A stretch of 35,725 bases of DNA from Nemertoderma westbladi (Eukaryota > Xenacoelomorpha > Nemertodermatida > Nemertodermatidae): assembly GCA_032718475.1 (NCBI GenBank), contig JAUCBJ010006421.1, forward strand, positions 1 to 35,725, read 5' to 3'. Of the stretch, positions 20,230-31,673 are shown one piece after another; the first letter of the stretch is position 1; every line of letters begins with the position of its first letter. Below the pieces are notes generated by a model. The model had not been told where the DNA came from. It did no database searches and saw only the letters and a program-made list of their open reading frames with translations. A program made the translations under genes and the position numbers.

Positions 20230-20436
20230 CTCATTCTTCACAAAGTTAACAACTTCCTCATATTCAATTGATTTGTTTTGATTACTATCGATGAGGTTCA
20301 TGACATAATCCGCGTCGTAATCAGGTTTCCTAAACAACAGCTCGCCATGTAACGATGAGAACATGTCTGTACGGTCCAGAGCAGACTGCAAAGTTGTCTT
20401 GGTTACCACGCTGTTGTTGTCAGTGCTATGAAGAGC
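20230..20436 (-). CDS. Host gene, EF-hand-encoding exon
   Basis: Minus-strand exon of exactly 69 codons (phase 0 in and out). The acceptor TTGATATTTTCAG precedes 20436 and the donor GAG|GTAAAA follows 20230. The peptide contains a canonical 12-residue EF-hand loop, DSNQNKSIEYEE (positions 50-61 of the exon), with Asp1, Asn3, Asn5, Ser7, Ile8 and Glu12 in the expected places. Flanking helices are DYDADYVMNLI before and VVNFVKNE after. A degenerate first loop (STDNNSVVTKTTLQSAL) precedes it, so the exon carries an EF-hand pair. Calcium binding by the second loop is expected from the family. The next exon in phase is 11812-11668, beyond an intron now filled by the BEL/Pao insertion. Upstream exons are not certain. 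The specific gene is unrecognised. Confidence 0.75.
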
Positions 20437-20532
20437 CTGAAAATATCAATTTAGAGTGCGAAGTTGGTGTTGATAATGTGAACTGGTGACCTCCATCTAA
20501 AGGTTCTCCTATAAGTTCATGTCTTCCATGTC

Positions 20533-20785
20533 AGTAGTAGAAGAATGTGTATCCTGGCTAATGTCCTCCCTATGCTTTTCAACAGGAATCCTGTAGGGAG
20601 GACTATTGAAATTCACTCGATTTCACTCTGTGATGACCATCTGCTACTCGCATCATATACTTGAAAGAATCGACGATCGATAATCAACTACGCATAGCCA
20701 CGTCGCATTGCAGTTGCGTTCCCACTGCAGTTACTCATCGTATCGCTTCGTATCATATCATCCTTCCGGTCGTTGCCCCCTCCTA

Positions 20786-20820
<35 letters not shown>

Positions 20821-20842
20821 TACACATACTAAGCAAACTATA
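20533..20842 (+). repeat. 300-bp interspersed repeat, copy 1
   Basis: From AGTAGTAGAAGAAT to GCAAACTATA, present in inverted orientation at 32832-33129 with similar length. It contains a hairpin with a 10-bp stem, GTCCTCCCTA (20563-20572)/TAGGGAGGAC (20594-20603), and near its 3' end an (ATT)n microsatellite (about 20786-20818). A non-autonomous element (SINE or MITE) is likely; the class is undetermined. Confidence 0.8.
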
Positions 20843-22100
20843 GTTGTTCACAGTAAGTATTTTATTGTCAATTCTCAGGATGAAACCAAACAATCTGTTT
20901 TTCTCATCAAGATACCCGCTATTTGCTGGACATTCTAGAAACAACAAACAATCAATGTCAATCCAGACCACCAATTATACCAGGTAGGATATATCCCACT
21001 CTTCGTTTTGCATGAGGAAATTTGAATATATCTATCAACCCCACATCGGGGGATGTTTACGTTCAGAAACAAGGCAAATGTAAACTTCTAAACAAAGCTT
21101 TAACTGAAGTTCTTGTTGCTGCAGTTATGAATTCTGCCTTTAAATTACCAATTTCACTCAAAGACTATATTTTTATTGATAAAGGACCAGTTACGCGGAT
21201 ACGGTGTCATATCAATTATTTATATTGAATTATTCTCTAGTAACTGATTCGAATTCGATCTGATTTACTCAACCTGTTAAGCCTCAATGGAATATGTGAT
21301 GTCGTATTGGTCCAAATTATTGTATTTAGTGAACCTAGTATATAATGTTCGGACTTGTAACATAGGTACTTTAGGTATAAGTAACGTTTTATACTATTTT
21401 TATAAGTTGTGCGGTTTGTTATACTGATATTATTATTCCATAATAAATAAAAAGGGAACATTTAACCGATATACGTACATATCATCGAAACATTTCAGCT
21501 CATTATTTCCCCCTCAGATCCATTATTTACAACTTGGATCTCTGTCAGCGTAATATTTAAAAAACCAATATATTTCTTGGGTGGAATTATTTGTCGTTTC
21601 TACAGGCAATATGGGTCACATGACTGTTCTACCTCTGAAGTAACCTTGACAACCCCCTAGGCTTGCACTCCCTGTTCAATAGCTGCTGCTGATAGGTAGT
21701 TTACATTATACCATAGGAAACATAGCCTTGGTATAATACCCTCAACCCATCCAGTTGATTGGACGTGTTATGTTAAAGGTAGCTTACAGTATACCCTTCC
21801 TAACTTGTCCTACCTTCCTTACTGTTGGGCTGTTCTACCACTATCCCAATAGGAGGTAATTCATTGCTCTGTCAGTGGTAGTTTTGCTTGTAGTGAGTTA
21901 AACCTAATAATTTTCCCCACCAAGCGCTGAAACTGAATATTTATCACGGTATTATTCCTGACAAATAAATTACCGGTCGTATATTTATTATTTACCGGTG
22001 ATTAACTTGTGAACTGAATTAATTAATTTAATCCCATGTTATTTATTTGGGTGCGATTGTAATAATTATTCGTAATATATTATTGTTGTTACAACCAATA
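20843..22100. other. Stretch without a recognised gene; may hold the 5' LTR of BEL/Pao element B
   Basis: Several modest open frames (for example 21022-21228 plus strand) have no recognisable domain and no clean splice context. Sequence just before 22181 should contain the 5' LTR and leader of element B, but without a second LTR the boundary cannot be set. Confidence 0.4.
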
Positions 22101-22180
22101 GTCGATAATAAAGGGAAGGCATAATAATCATTTTATAGGGTTAATAAAATACAATCTTTTTGAAATAAAATCTAATAAAA

Positions 22181-25100
22181 ATGTCTTATCGTTCAAGTAT
22201 CAACAAGAGTGCCTCAGACAGTTCGCTTAGCAACCAAGCCTCTAACCTTGACGTAACTGCAATACCAATACATTCTGACCCGGACAGATCTCCAACTACA
22301 GAATTGCCCGAACCAGAATATTCCAGTTCAAATCAGTCAGGCAACCCCATTCTGCCCTCAAAACTAAATCGACCACCCCCAGTCACCAGAACTATCCAAC
22401 CCACTACTGGCCTCGAATCACAACCTGACCGACCGCGAGTGACTGCGACTTCCAATTTATACCGGACGGAAGTCGACACAGACACAGGTTTGAACCTGCC
22501 GTCAGGAATGGACCCACTTATGGCCCCTTCCCCAGGATTATTAATCGGCCTACTAAGGGCCATGCCATTGACAATTATAGGGCCACCGAAAAAGGGTCTA
22601 AAGCTCAAATACTCTCCATGTCTGTCACAGAGATGCAACAGGCTGTATTGCAATATTATAATTATCCAGCATTGGATAAGTTTTTTCCACTATATTCTGC
22701 CACCTCTGATGAACTGACAGCATTGAAGGTACCAGCTGATCCCACAGACCTTACCAAAGTGGGCATGACCCTAAGGGGATTTCAGACCGGATTTGCTAAA
22801 CAAATTTCCGGTTTTGAAACCGCCTTACGGGACCCAAACATAGACAATTCTCCGTCACTCTTCTATGACATTAAGGAGAGAATAATCCGTATACGAATAA
22901 TCCTTTCCGCCTTCCATCAGTCCGCCATCAAGACTGGAGCTGCAGTGATAGAAACTGCGGCCAGTGAAAATATAACAAAATTCGCCTTATCAGCACGTAC
23001 TTGCCTCTCCTTCCAAGGCGAACCCTCTGGTCCTGAAATTCTGGATTCTGATCATCCATCCCTGATTGATGCCCATGATGTTGAAGGATACACTCAGACT
23101 GAACCCAAGACTCAAGCGGCACAAGAAAACGCAATCCGTAAACACCTCGGAGATTACATAAAGCGAGTGGGAGAAGAAGAACTGGTGAGAAGACTATATG
23201 GACATCTCCCGACTAGCCCCACAACTAAGAAGATTCTAAGAGATATCTATCAAGAAATGGATTCAGAAAGTCAATGAGGAGCGATTATGGATTGGAACAA
23301 GGAAGAAAAACAAAACAAATTAAAACAATTAGACAATCAGGCTGAGGATGAATGGTTACGGCTTGAATATGAAGCTGAGAAAAAGAGACATGAACTGGAA
23401 GCCGAGCAACGAAAACGCAAACTGGAATCGGAGGAATGCGAAAATCAGTTTTTAGCAGAACAGAAAAGAAGGCAAACTGAAAGGGAACAAGAAATCATAC
23501 TAAAATAAATCGAATCAATAGAAAAACAACACTCGGAATCCCAGTTAAAGGAAAATAGGACCAAACAATTCAAGTGCTATACCTCTTCTGACGAGTTTGA
23601 CATATAATCGGATAAATCTCAGACTTCCAGAAGTGGAAGGTGATTAGAATGGTCTGAACGCCATCGCCTGCCAGAACTGCCACCTCAACATCCCGCTAAA
23701 TCCGTTAAAAATCCCAAGGAGCTTAGAACTGACTCAGATTCGGACTTTTTCAGACCTATGAAAACCCCTCTAGTGGCGTCAAATATTATTCCCCGTGTGT
23801 TAATAAATCGCTCTAAGCCGAACATGACATCTGCGGCTAATGTAACCCAATCCAAATTAACACCCTTTGGTATTTCGACAACTACTGTAGGTAGTGGCCA
23901 GACAGACAGTCTACAGCACAAAACTTCTACAATATATATGGATAGAAGAATTATGCCCACTGTTCGACCTAAACAGGCGCGACCAATACCTCTGCTGGCA
24001 GAAAGAATGTCCAGCACTGCTTTCGCCCACCCACTTAACACCCACACTCAGGGCCCCAGTCTGTCCCCCATCAACGACTCTCGTGATGGACATCATGCCA
24101 CCTCATGGCCGGTCGTGTCCGTCGGTTTGGTTGAGTCGGTGAGGGATGCGGGACCCATTGGGGCGAAAGGGGGAGTCGCCCGGGCGAACGAAGATTCCCT
24201 TTACAGGGAAATATTAAATGAATCCTCAATAAATCTGCAAGCCATGCCAGAGGCAGTAAATAATAAAATGAAACAATTAAACACTATCGATTTTGAATTA
24301 AATCGATTAAATAAACAACGAGAGGTAGTGAGTGAACAAAATCAGCAACAACAGCAAGCATTGGAAAAGCAACAACAACAATTACAGCAGCATTTAAAAC
24401 AGTTGCATGACGAAGCTGCCAACAACGAGCAATCATGGATTATGCAGCATCAACGTTTGCAAGAGTTGCGAGGTGAATCTGTACAAGCTGCCAAGGTTCT
24501 AGAGGAGCTACACCAAAAGCTGGCTAATTCTCAAGACCTCCTGGCCTCTAACAACGCCGCAGTGGTCAGGAACCCAGACTCTCCTGAGTATCAAATCCTA
24601 AAAAGAGCTTCTAATATAAATGGCATTGAAGCTGAAAATATGTCACACCCTCCTATCTCACTCAATGTTAAAAACCCTGAGTATAGCACAGGGATACAAA
24701 ATGACACACAAAATAATAATAATGTCAACAACCCATACAGGCCCCCCCCCCAGACTAATGTAGGCCTATGTGATAACTCTACCTTTAATACTATGTTTAA
24801 CAGTACTATAGCTCAGGATAGTTTCACCCGCCAATTAGCGCATACTGAAGCGCGTCAAATTACGGTGAAAGAATGGTGAAATTATTAAATTTGATGGAAA
24901 CGAGTTAAAATGGCTTCCATTTAGAGAATATATAAAAGATGGTATATTTAGTTCACCATTACCCAATAGTGCGAAACTATGCTTCCTAATAGATTGCTTG
25001 GAAGGCTATCTGAAGAAATTAGCGCAAAGATATATAGGACACCCACAGGGATTGGAAGAATTATGGAAACTGCTACACATTAGGTATGGAGATGAAGCTT

Positions 25101-26191
25101 CAATAGCCCAATATCTGTATCGAAAGTTGGTTAATCGTAAACATGTGATAACTACTGAAATAATTGAATTTGTGGATGAGATTAAATAAATCTGTAGACA
25201 ACTAGATTGGTTAGACAAACATGAATATTTTGACACCCCGGTCGTTGTTGGAATGATTTCTGCAGCCCTACCCAAAGGTAGTGTATCCACACGATGGGAC
25301 CGCAACGTACTGAATGCAAAACTCCGCAAACAAACCAGCTCTAGGTATGAAGGACTTCATAGAATATCTCGATTATGAATCCTCATTACTTATGATTACT
25401 CAACGTCGTGAGCGCAACCTAAACCCGAAACTCGACAAAAATCCCGCAACTAAACGTCGGGAACGAGTCTAACAAACAGATTTATCCACATGTGAAAAAG
25501 AATCTGAGGGAAGTGAGAGTTCCTATAATACTAAACATACGACACCACAGCGAAAGGATCCTAGATCTCCATCCCCTAGACGCAAAGGTCATTCTGATAG
25601 ACCCTCACGTGATCGTACCCCGGTCCGAACTGTAAAAACTCAACAGACTCAACATTCTGAAGTAAAAACTCTCAAACCAATTATTAAATCAGTATCCTTC
25701 GCTGGCTATTCGCTGTGTAGCAAAGAGTCCCATAGATTATCACAATGTCCTGAATTCATTAAATTATCACTCAAAAAACGAAGAGAAACAGTTAACACGC
25801 TGAGAGTATGTTTCCTGTGCTTATGTCCTGGACACAGCAGAAACAGATGCTATTTAAAAGACACTTATAAATGCGTTAAATGTAATGGTAACCATCACTA
25901 TCTATTACATCACAAAGACATGGTTCCACAGATGGAAGCGAAAGTTCAGTTCACTGATCACTCATCTTACGATTCTTCAGGATGTTCCGAACAAAAATTT
26001 GATCCAGATGAATTTACTACCGATGATGAGAGTTGCAACCATGTAATGGTATACGAAGCCATCACTTATGAGTCGCCAACTACTCCAGAACAGATATCAG
26101 ATGATCAAATATCCCAGCGAACTTCAAACCCAAAACTGCTTGGTGTTCGCGAATTCCCCATTCTACAAGTTCGACTATAGACTACAAGTTC
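22181..26191 (+). pseudogene. BEL/Pao retrotransposon B, gag region, 3' part lost
   Basis: Plus-strand frames read in order. An N-terminal Ser/Pro-rich part starts at ATG 22181 (MSYRSSINKSASDSS). A helical block is at 22618-23277. A K/E/R-rich coiled-coil is at 23287-23508 (ends TAA). A long frame at 23758-24879 has a Gln-rich coiled-coil (about 24340-24410). The gag core follows (FDGNELKWLPFREYI near 24892, then LCFLIDCLEGYLKKLAQ and LLHIRYGDEA, to 25189). Two zinc-binding motifs are at about 25810-25910 (CFLCLCPGHSRNRC, then CVKCNGNHHYLLH). This order (coiled-coil, core, double knuckle) is BEL/Pao-like. Multiple stops and shifts mark decay. It ends at the RTE fragment at 26192. No protease, polymerase or 3' LTR follows. 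Confidence 0.75.
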
Positions 26192-26192
26192 G
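26163..26192 (+). repeat. 11-bp direct repeat at the BEL-B/RTE junction
   Basis: CTACAAGTTCG occurs at 26163-26173 and again at 26182-26192, exactly where RTE homology begins. No matching copy was found at the RTE 3' end, so it is a local duplication rather than a clear target-site duplication. Confidence 0.7.
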
Positions 26193-27181
26193 TGTTATGA
26201 GGCGTCCTCCAGGGAAACACACTTGCACCATTCTTGTTCATAATTGTTGTTGACTATGTTCTATGCATGTCCTTAGATCATCATAATGATGATCGGGTGA
26301 TGATAACTCCACCTACTGGCTCCAGAAGTCGAGGAAATCCTGTCAAGTACCTAACTGATCTAGACTTTGCTGATGACTTAGGAGTACTCTCAGAATCACT
26401 AGAGGGAGCCCAAAGGCTCCTCAGCTCATTAGAACATGCTGCTTCTAGTGTTGGTTTTTTTATTAACTCCAGAAAGACCAAAATTTTGACAGTTAACCAT
26501 TGAAAGTCCTCAGCAAGTCTCTGATCGGATGAGCATAAGCTCAAAAGATGGTATGCTTGAGCATGTGGATGACTTCTGTTACCTGGGATCATGGATTGGA
26601 AGTCAGGTGAGGACCTTCGAATACATAAGGGAAAGGCATGGGTAGCCTTGAATACGCTTTCCAGGATTTGGAAGTCAATGAGAATTAATCGGAAACTTAA
26701 GGTCCGATTATTTAGAGCAGCAGTAGTTCCAGTACTCCTCTATGGGAGTCCATGCTGGGCTCTAACTGCTGAGGACACCAAATCTCTGTATGGCACATTC
26801 ACAAGAATGCTACACCGGGTTCATTGTGTCAAGTATAATGCACACATCTCCAACCAGACACTATATTACATTGGAGGTGTCTCATTGGTTCCCCAAGCTT
26901 GACACTAGAACAAAATCGCCTCCGCTTTGCAGGACATTGCTTTCGCCGTGAGGACCAGCCAGTGCATAATCTTGTACTTTGGCAGCCTCATGGAGGGAAT
27001 AAGCATGGTGGACAGCCCATGACTTTCTTGAGATGCATCTTAAAGGAAACTGGCCTTGAAGATGCGGATGATCTAGCAAATGTCATGGGTGATAGGGAGT
27101 TGTGGCGGTGCAATTTTGTCAATCCGGCACAGCATTCTTCAAAATGCAGCTGCAATGCAGCATGCCGATCCTAGTAGTAGT
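26192..27181 (+). mobile_element. RTE-type non-LTR fragment, copy 2
   Basis: Homologous to copy 1 from GTGTTATGRGGC to the (TAG)n tail at 27170-27181. Frames: 26234-26503 (FIIVVDYVL..., FADDLGVL, NSRKTKIL), 26591-26902 (KVRLFRAAVVPVLLYGSP) and 26899-27174 (RLRFAGHCFRREDQP, GGQPMTFL). Frameshifts near 26503, 26600 and 26895 make it dead. It lies in the same sense as BEL-B and is truncated only a few dozen bases inside the 5' end of copy 1. Confidence 0.85.
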
Positions 27182-27532
27182 GTGTAAGTATCAATGTATG
27201 TGTGTGTGTCTGCGAGTGTATGTGTGTAAGCCTAAGCATAACCCAGACCGTGATATAAAAATTATATTTTTAATGTTTTTATTATTTTTATTGACATTAA
27301 AACAATTATATTATCCCTCCACATTACAAGCATAGAGTAAACCTACTGTACATCTTTCACCGCTGTTAATTCTTTCTGAGTATTTTCCGCCTCAGTTAAT
27401 CGCTTTCTCACGAAAAATCGTTTCATCTCATACCCGCCAATCCTTTTCACGGATCAGTAGTTTAAGCAATTGTCTTTCCTGTTTTTGTGAAAATTACATT
27501 TATTTTCTACTGTAGAAAATCTGTTGTGAAAA
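27182..27532. other. Gene-free stretch
   Basis: GT-rich microsatellite-like sequence (about 27195-27230), then AT-rich DNA with no recognisable feature. It separates the RTE tail from the viral-type cassette. Confidence 0.4.
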
Positions 27533-27881
27533 CTACACAGAGTTAAAATAATTGTAATATAGTTGATATATTCCCAATTTGTCCATCGATTTTGGTGCGT
27601 TAATGCCAAGTTGGGTAATTAATATTGCAGCCTTCATCAACCCGAATATATATATATTATTTTTATTTTTTAAATGCCTCATCATATACTCTATGAAATT
27701 ATTTTGTGATATATCACCATAATCCCAAGGTAAATGAGATGTCATATCACGCAAATTGTTCACATGGGCTTCATCTAATGCCGATAAGTTAATATTAGGT
27801 GAGGCTTTAATTAAAAACGTCTTTATATTAGTTTTAGTGTATTTAGAATCAAATATAGCAAATTCTTTAAATTCTATTGGA

Positions 27882-27885
<4 letters not shown>
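27533..27885 (-). pseudogene. Polinton-associated-type protein of unknown function
   Basis: A minus-strand frame is open from about 27885 to the stop at 27535-27533. It reads through PIEFKEFAIFDSK near the start, then LPWDYGDISQNNFIEYM and IYIFGLMKAAIL. The layout (a W.YG-type block, a helix, then IY..G..KA.IL) resembles an uncharacterised protein family I associate with Polinton-like and other large elements in invertebrates; that association is from general knowledge and unchecked. The 5' end runs into an (ATT)n microsatellite (27882-27924) that interrupts it. It is the last gene of the cluster. Confidence 0.4.

Positions 27886-27924
<39 letters not shown>
27882..27924. repeat. (ATT)n microsatellite
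   Basis: About fourteen ATT units. It sits at the 5' edge of the open frame ending at 27533. Confidence 0.9.
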
Positions 27925-28020
27925 GCTTATTGTCTATCCTATAATATTGAAAATCAACAAAAATAACATTATAAATTTTATTGAATAATGTTTTTAAATA
28001 AACAAAAGTTAAATGTTTAA

Positions 28021-28440
28021 TTACAACGCTTGTTGGTTTATTTTATAATAATTAACAAGCCATTTATTGAATATTATTTCATTTATTATTTGATACTTTG
28101 TATGAATTTGATTTACCAAGTAATAAAGACAGCATAGTCCGCAGGACGTCCTTCTAGGATCTTGAAATTACCAATGCGTAGAGCGCCATCTTGTTGAATT
28201 TTTCTCAAGTATGCCATTTTTCGATACATCTGTTTGGATATTTTGTGCCAAATGAATTAAACAATTCAGCTTCATTATCTCGTATATATATCGCCACCCA
28301 ATGAATACCAGGTAGCAGCGCTTTATCAGTATTTACTATTAACCCGTATTCTCTCCGATTGCTATCTATTTTAGGTAATTTATTAGAAGGAAATCCAGGT
28401 CCTCCATTGATAACATACTTAATCGATATGTATTTCTTTC
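28021..28440 (-). pseudogene. Adenain-like cysteine protease of a Polinton/adintovirus-like element
   Basis: On the minus strand the sequence has the arrangement of adenovirus-protease-type (C5/C48) enzymes. GIHWVAIYI carries the catalytic His codon at 28301-28303. An acidic residue lies a short distance on, followed by LFNSFG. TSCGLCCLYYLV carries the nucleophile Cys codon at 28141-28143, and the frame ends at TAA 28023-28021. The three catalytic blocks lie in the right order and spacing but in different frames, with a stop between the NSFG block and the Cys block, so the gene is broken. In Polintons this enzyme is thought to process capsid precursors. Its place right after the major-capsid-like gene fits that role. 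This is the strongest evidence for the identity of the whole cluster. Confidence 0.75.
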
Positions 28441-28473
28441 CTACTATTTAAGCTTAACTATTGATCATAAATA

Positions 28474-29680
28474 TTAAAAACTATTGGTAAATACATTTAT
28501 GGTCTTAACCAACGGATCGGCAAATTTTAATTTTAATTGACCATTAGTATATATCGATGGTTGCGGATCAATAACATAACTGTCGGCTGTTAAATCCCAG
28601 GATATGATAGGGCAAAGAGCTAAATATGATTCGTGGTTTATATTATTACCCCCGTAACCATTAAAATAGTGTTAATGTTCTTCATGAATTGGGTATATTC
28701 AAAAATGTATGTTCCACCAGTAAAATTCAGCTCATATATTACCCTATCTACTGGGAGACCGTCTACAATCAGTTCCACGCATCTGAGATTAAAATGTTCA
28801 AATTTTAGAGGATTGCTTGTTAATTCACCCGAATATAAATTATTTGTAATAAAACCGATAATATCTAATTTGGGTTTTTTGCCATCAAATATGTTTGTTT
28901 GTTTGTAATTTGAGGTTTGCGCGGGAATAGTAAATGTAGTAACCTCTTTTTTTTCAATTCATATTCAATATCATAGCTCTCTAAACCTTTTACATGACTG
29001 CTTTCTATTACAGGATTAACCTCCATTCTCGGGATTAACATTTTAACCTCGTGTAATTCTAAACATAGATTCGCACAGCATTTGCGTTTGGGGTAATATT
29101 TAAAATAAATGAGTTTGATACCTTTCTAAAATGCATTATTAAATCATATCCAGGTTGTATAATTTTACTTTCAGTATCAAAATCAATTATCAATCCGCTT
29201 ATAAATTGCATTTGTTTACTAAAAGAGTCGGCAATGGGGTGTGCACCGGGATTATTTCTTTCCGTGTTCAGATAAAGGTTGTTGAAAGCCCCCAGCCCCC
29301 AATAGCCCATTTTTTGTTTCATATGTAGTAAAAAGTAAATTGGATAAGTACAACTTGTAGAAATAATGGTAATTGCTGTTCTCAACCTGCTTCTCATTGA
29401 GGTCTATTTTAATATCAATCCACATAGTTCCCGAGGGATAATTCAATATATAAATGTGCGAGTTCTCCAACCGTCTATCCCAGCATACAGTACATTTTGT
29501 AATTAATAACGCATCTTGCAGTTTTGCATAAAATTCATTCGAGCGTGGGATAACAAAAGTTACTTCACGTTACTGACTTCTGAGACTAGATACAGGGTAA
29601 ATTGTTTCATAATGCTTTGCTTTAAATTCGGTTTATATTGGCTGCATAGAAAATAAATATAATTCTCTAATAATCGACAT
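28474..29680 (-). pseudogene. Major-capsid-like protein (F54H12.2-like family), broken
   Basis: Minus-strand frames run from ATG 29680 to TAA at 28476-28474, about 1.2 kb or 400 codons. Visible blocks in order: SNEFYAKLQDALL near 29540-29500; HIYILNYPSGTMWIDIK (29458-29400); a central block shared by two overlapping frames at 29470-29059 (a frameshift near 29290); VEMKMF-type sequence replaced here by EVTTFTIPAQTSNYK near 28940; LKFEHFNLRCVELIVDGLPV near 28790; and a C-terminal NINHESYLALC...DLTADSYVI part. This pattern resembles metazoan proteins annotated as F54H12.2-like that occur in Maverick/Polinton-type elements and are thought to be capsid components. The family link is from memory of its pattern and needs a profile search. 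At least two frameshifts and several stops are present. Confidence 0.6.
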
Positions 29681-29724
29681 TATTAAAAAATACTTTTTTT
29701 TGCAGTGGTTGTGTTTACCTTTTT

Positions 29725-29832
29725 TTATTTTCTGTTTTGACCGCGATGAGGTATGTTCATAGACATTAGTTTAGCCGGTCGCTTTAAATCTCTATAAACT
29801 TTTTCTACAACCGATCTTGTTGATGGTTTCAT
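29725..29832 (-). other. Small basic open frame (35 codons) before the capsid-like gene
   Basis: An ATG at 29832-29830 opens a basic frame (MKPSTRSVVEKVYRDLKRP...) that ends at TAA 29727-29725. It lies between the small core-like protein and the capsid-like gene. It could be a real small gene of the element, a fragment or chance. There is no family call. Confidence 0.3.
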
Positions 29833-29879
29833 TTTATTTAATGTTTATTGATAACTGTATTAGCTTTCTGATGTAAGAC

Positions 29880-30239
29880 TTACTTACCTTTTGGTATTAC
29901 GTGTTGTCTCATTAATTTCGTGGTAAATGGTAAAGCTTTTTGGAAAACCTTTTTTGCTAATGGCTTTCCAAAGTTCTTTAATTTAGATAAAGCATCTGTA
30001 CGTATTCCTTTCCCATGCTGATCTGTCACCATACCTCTCCGATAACACTGAAATCGTTATTATTTTGAGTTTGGCCCAAATGTGCGAATTTGTTGACCGT
30101 AAGGGTCTATATATGACCCCCCTCGAAAAACAGCAACTAGAGTTGATCCTCACGTTCTACCACCTTTAAAACAGCAATATTAGAGTCTGCACCCCCCATA
30201 TTGTGGTTTACTGTATCTTTGAAATAAATCAGAATCCAT
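29880..30239 (-). pseudogene. Small Gly/Lys-rich protein of the viral-type cassette
   Basis: Starting near ATG 30239, frames read RYSKPQYGG, then FRGGSYIDPYGQQI, and later a basic helix-rich part (LSKLKNFGKPLAKKVFQ...LMRQHV) ending at TAA 29882-29880. A short glycine-rich N-terminus followed by a basic segment, just upstream of the capsid-like gene, is the layout of the small core or internal virion proteins of Polinton-like elements. Two frame changes are present. Identity is inferred mainly from position and composition. Confidence 0.45.
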
Positions 30240-30246
30240 TTAAATA

Positions 30247-31014
30247 CTAATTTATTTTCCTAAAGTATAAGGTAATAAAAGTTGTCCCGTATTCAATATT
30301 TAAATCTTTTCCTTCTTTGTCTGTAATTTCAATATGAATGTAAGTTATATGATTTTTTTACTGGGATATAATGAATAGTATCCTTAGCAAATTCTTTATT
30401 TATTACCGTACCATATATTTAACATCATCAGGTATCACAATGTGGCGAAGTAAAGCTAAACCAAAATCATTAATATATTCATTTTCAATTATATTAGTGG
30501 TCACGTACATGCTATGTTAGACTTAGGTTCTGGAATAGAATTGGGTGGTTGAGGACATAAAAATACCATTCGGTAAGTATTTTCTTCATTTCCGATAATT
30601 TTTAACCTTTTGTACAATTTTTCGTCTTCAAAATAATTTTAAAATTTGTATTTAAATCCACTCCGAGATTATTTTCTGAAATTCCAAAATAATAGGCTAA
30701 TTGTTGTTGTCCTATAAATAATTCACGTACAGTTTTCCCTAAAATATATTGCAATCTATTTTGCTGTGTATTTTCGACTATCTGTAATTTATCTTTCAAC
30801 GTGCCCATGTTAAAATAATCTATAATGTCATTAATTAATAACATTCTCAATAAATAAAAAATACTTTTCATACCAACCACTCAGTTTTTGTTTGGATTTA
30901 TAGGTAAGGCACCGTGTAAATTGATCTGATAATTACTATTAGTATTACGTGAAAATCAGTTGGACAAGAATTACTCGGTAGCCTAACATCAAATTCATCA
31001 ATCGCCACGTATTA
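30247..31014 (-). pseudogene. Virion-associated protein, Polinton-like, second of two related genes
   Basis: The minus-strand frame begins in the overlap with the preceding gene (IDEFDVRLPSNSCP near 30995), continues through 30880-30602 (ENNLGVDLNTNFKIILK), and ends at TAG 30249-30247. Near the C-terminus it has NIIENEYINDFGLALLRHIV (about 30480-30420), then ITYIHIEITDKEGKDLNIEY and TTFITLYFR. The preceding gene (31671-30998) ends with the same plan, so the two are diverged tandem relatives. No ATG was found for the opening frame, and at least three shifts occur. The family is known to me only as uncharacterised proteins that sit beside F54H12.2-like proteins. A structural or capsid role is inferred. 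Confidence 0.5.
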
Positions 31015-31671
31015 ACTTAAGTGTTATAAAAGTGCGACCACCGTTGAAATTAATTAATTCACCTTGACCGTCACGTAAAGTAATTAAGATCGTTTTTAGT
31101 TTTTTATTCAACAATGGATAATAACAGATACTTTCATATTAGTGATTAAAATATTTACGGTTTAATGTAATTGAGTGAAAGGACACGTTCTTAAAAGTGG
31201 TGCTAAAGCATCGCCAACAAAAGAGCTTTCAATTATGTCCGTATATATGAAGATAGTGTCTTTATTACGTGTAATGTTTGTTAGCTCTGGAAAATGTAAA
31301 ACACCAATTTCTGAAATAGTTGGTCCTCTATAATTTAAAATTAATATTGGTTGTTCTATATTGCTTAATTCATCTACCACTATCGTACTGTATATATCCC
31401 AATTCGGAATACCCGGACGATTCTGATCCAATAATTTTTTTAAGCCTAGAATTTGTATTAAATCACCATGTAGACTTCATTGTATTTTTTTCAACTTTTT
31501 AGGAAATTTAAATTTAATTCTAGAATTATTTGTATTAAAAATGAATTCGAAATCTTTATATCTCGCCTCAGAATTAAATAGTTTATTTATATCACCAATA
31601 ATGACTTGAATAGAGCTATGCATACCAGGAAATAAACTGTATGATTTGGCATTATTTAATTTATTTTATTG
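30998..31671 (-). pseudogene. Virion-associated protein, Polinton-like, first of two; cut by a Tc1-like MITE
   Basis: The upstream end is truncated at the MITE target TA (31672-31673). The frame then reads SYSLFPGMHSSIQVIIGDIN. After a shift comes PNWDIYSTIVVDELSN, followed by the diagnostic IFIYTDIIESSFVGDALAPL block (about 31240-31185), and finally ITLRDGQGELINFNGG and TFITLKL before TGA (31000-30998). Compare the YVT-type block plus ITYIHIEITD ending in the next gene. The N-terminal part is missing: I could not find it beyond the MITE. It is probably a structural component of the same extinct element. Confidence 0.55.
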
Positions 31672-31673
31672 TA

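Noticed and set aside
21022-21228. 68-codon plus-strand open frame (SLKDYIFIDKG)
   Set aside because: It lacks an ATG and clean splice sites, and no family was recognised. It may be an old coding fragment but cannot be supported.
22000-22180. 5' LTR of BEL/Pao element B
   Set aside because: TG...CA-like words exist, but without a second LTR copy or a clear primer site the boundary would be guesswork.
28633-28908. 91-codon plus-strand open frame
   Set aside because: It is the complement of the capsid-like gene on the minus strand, whose reading gives the family pattern.
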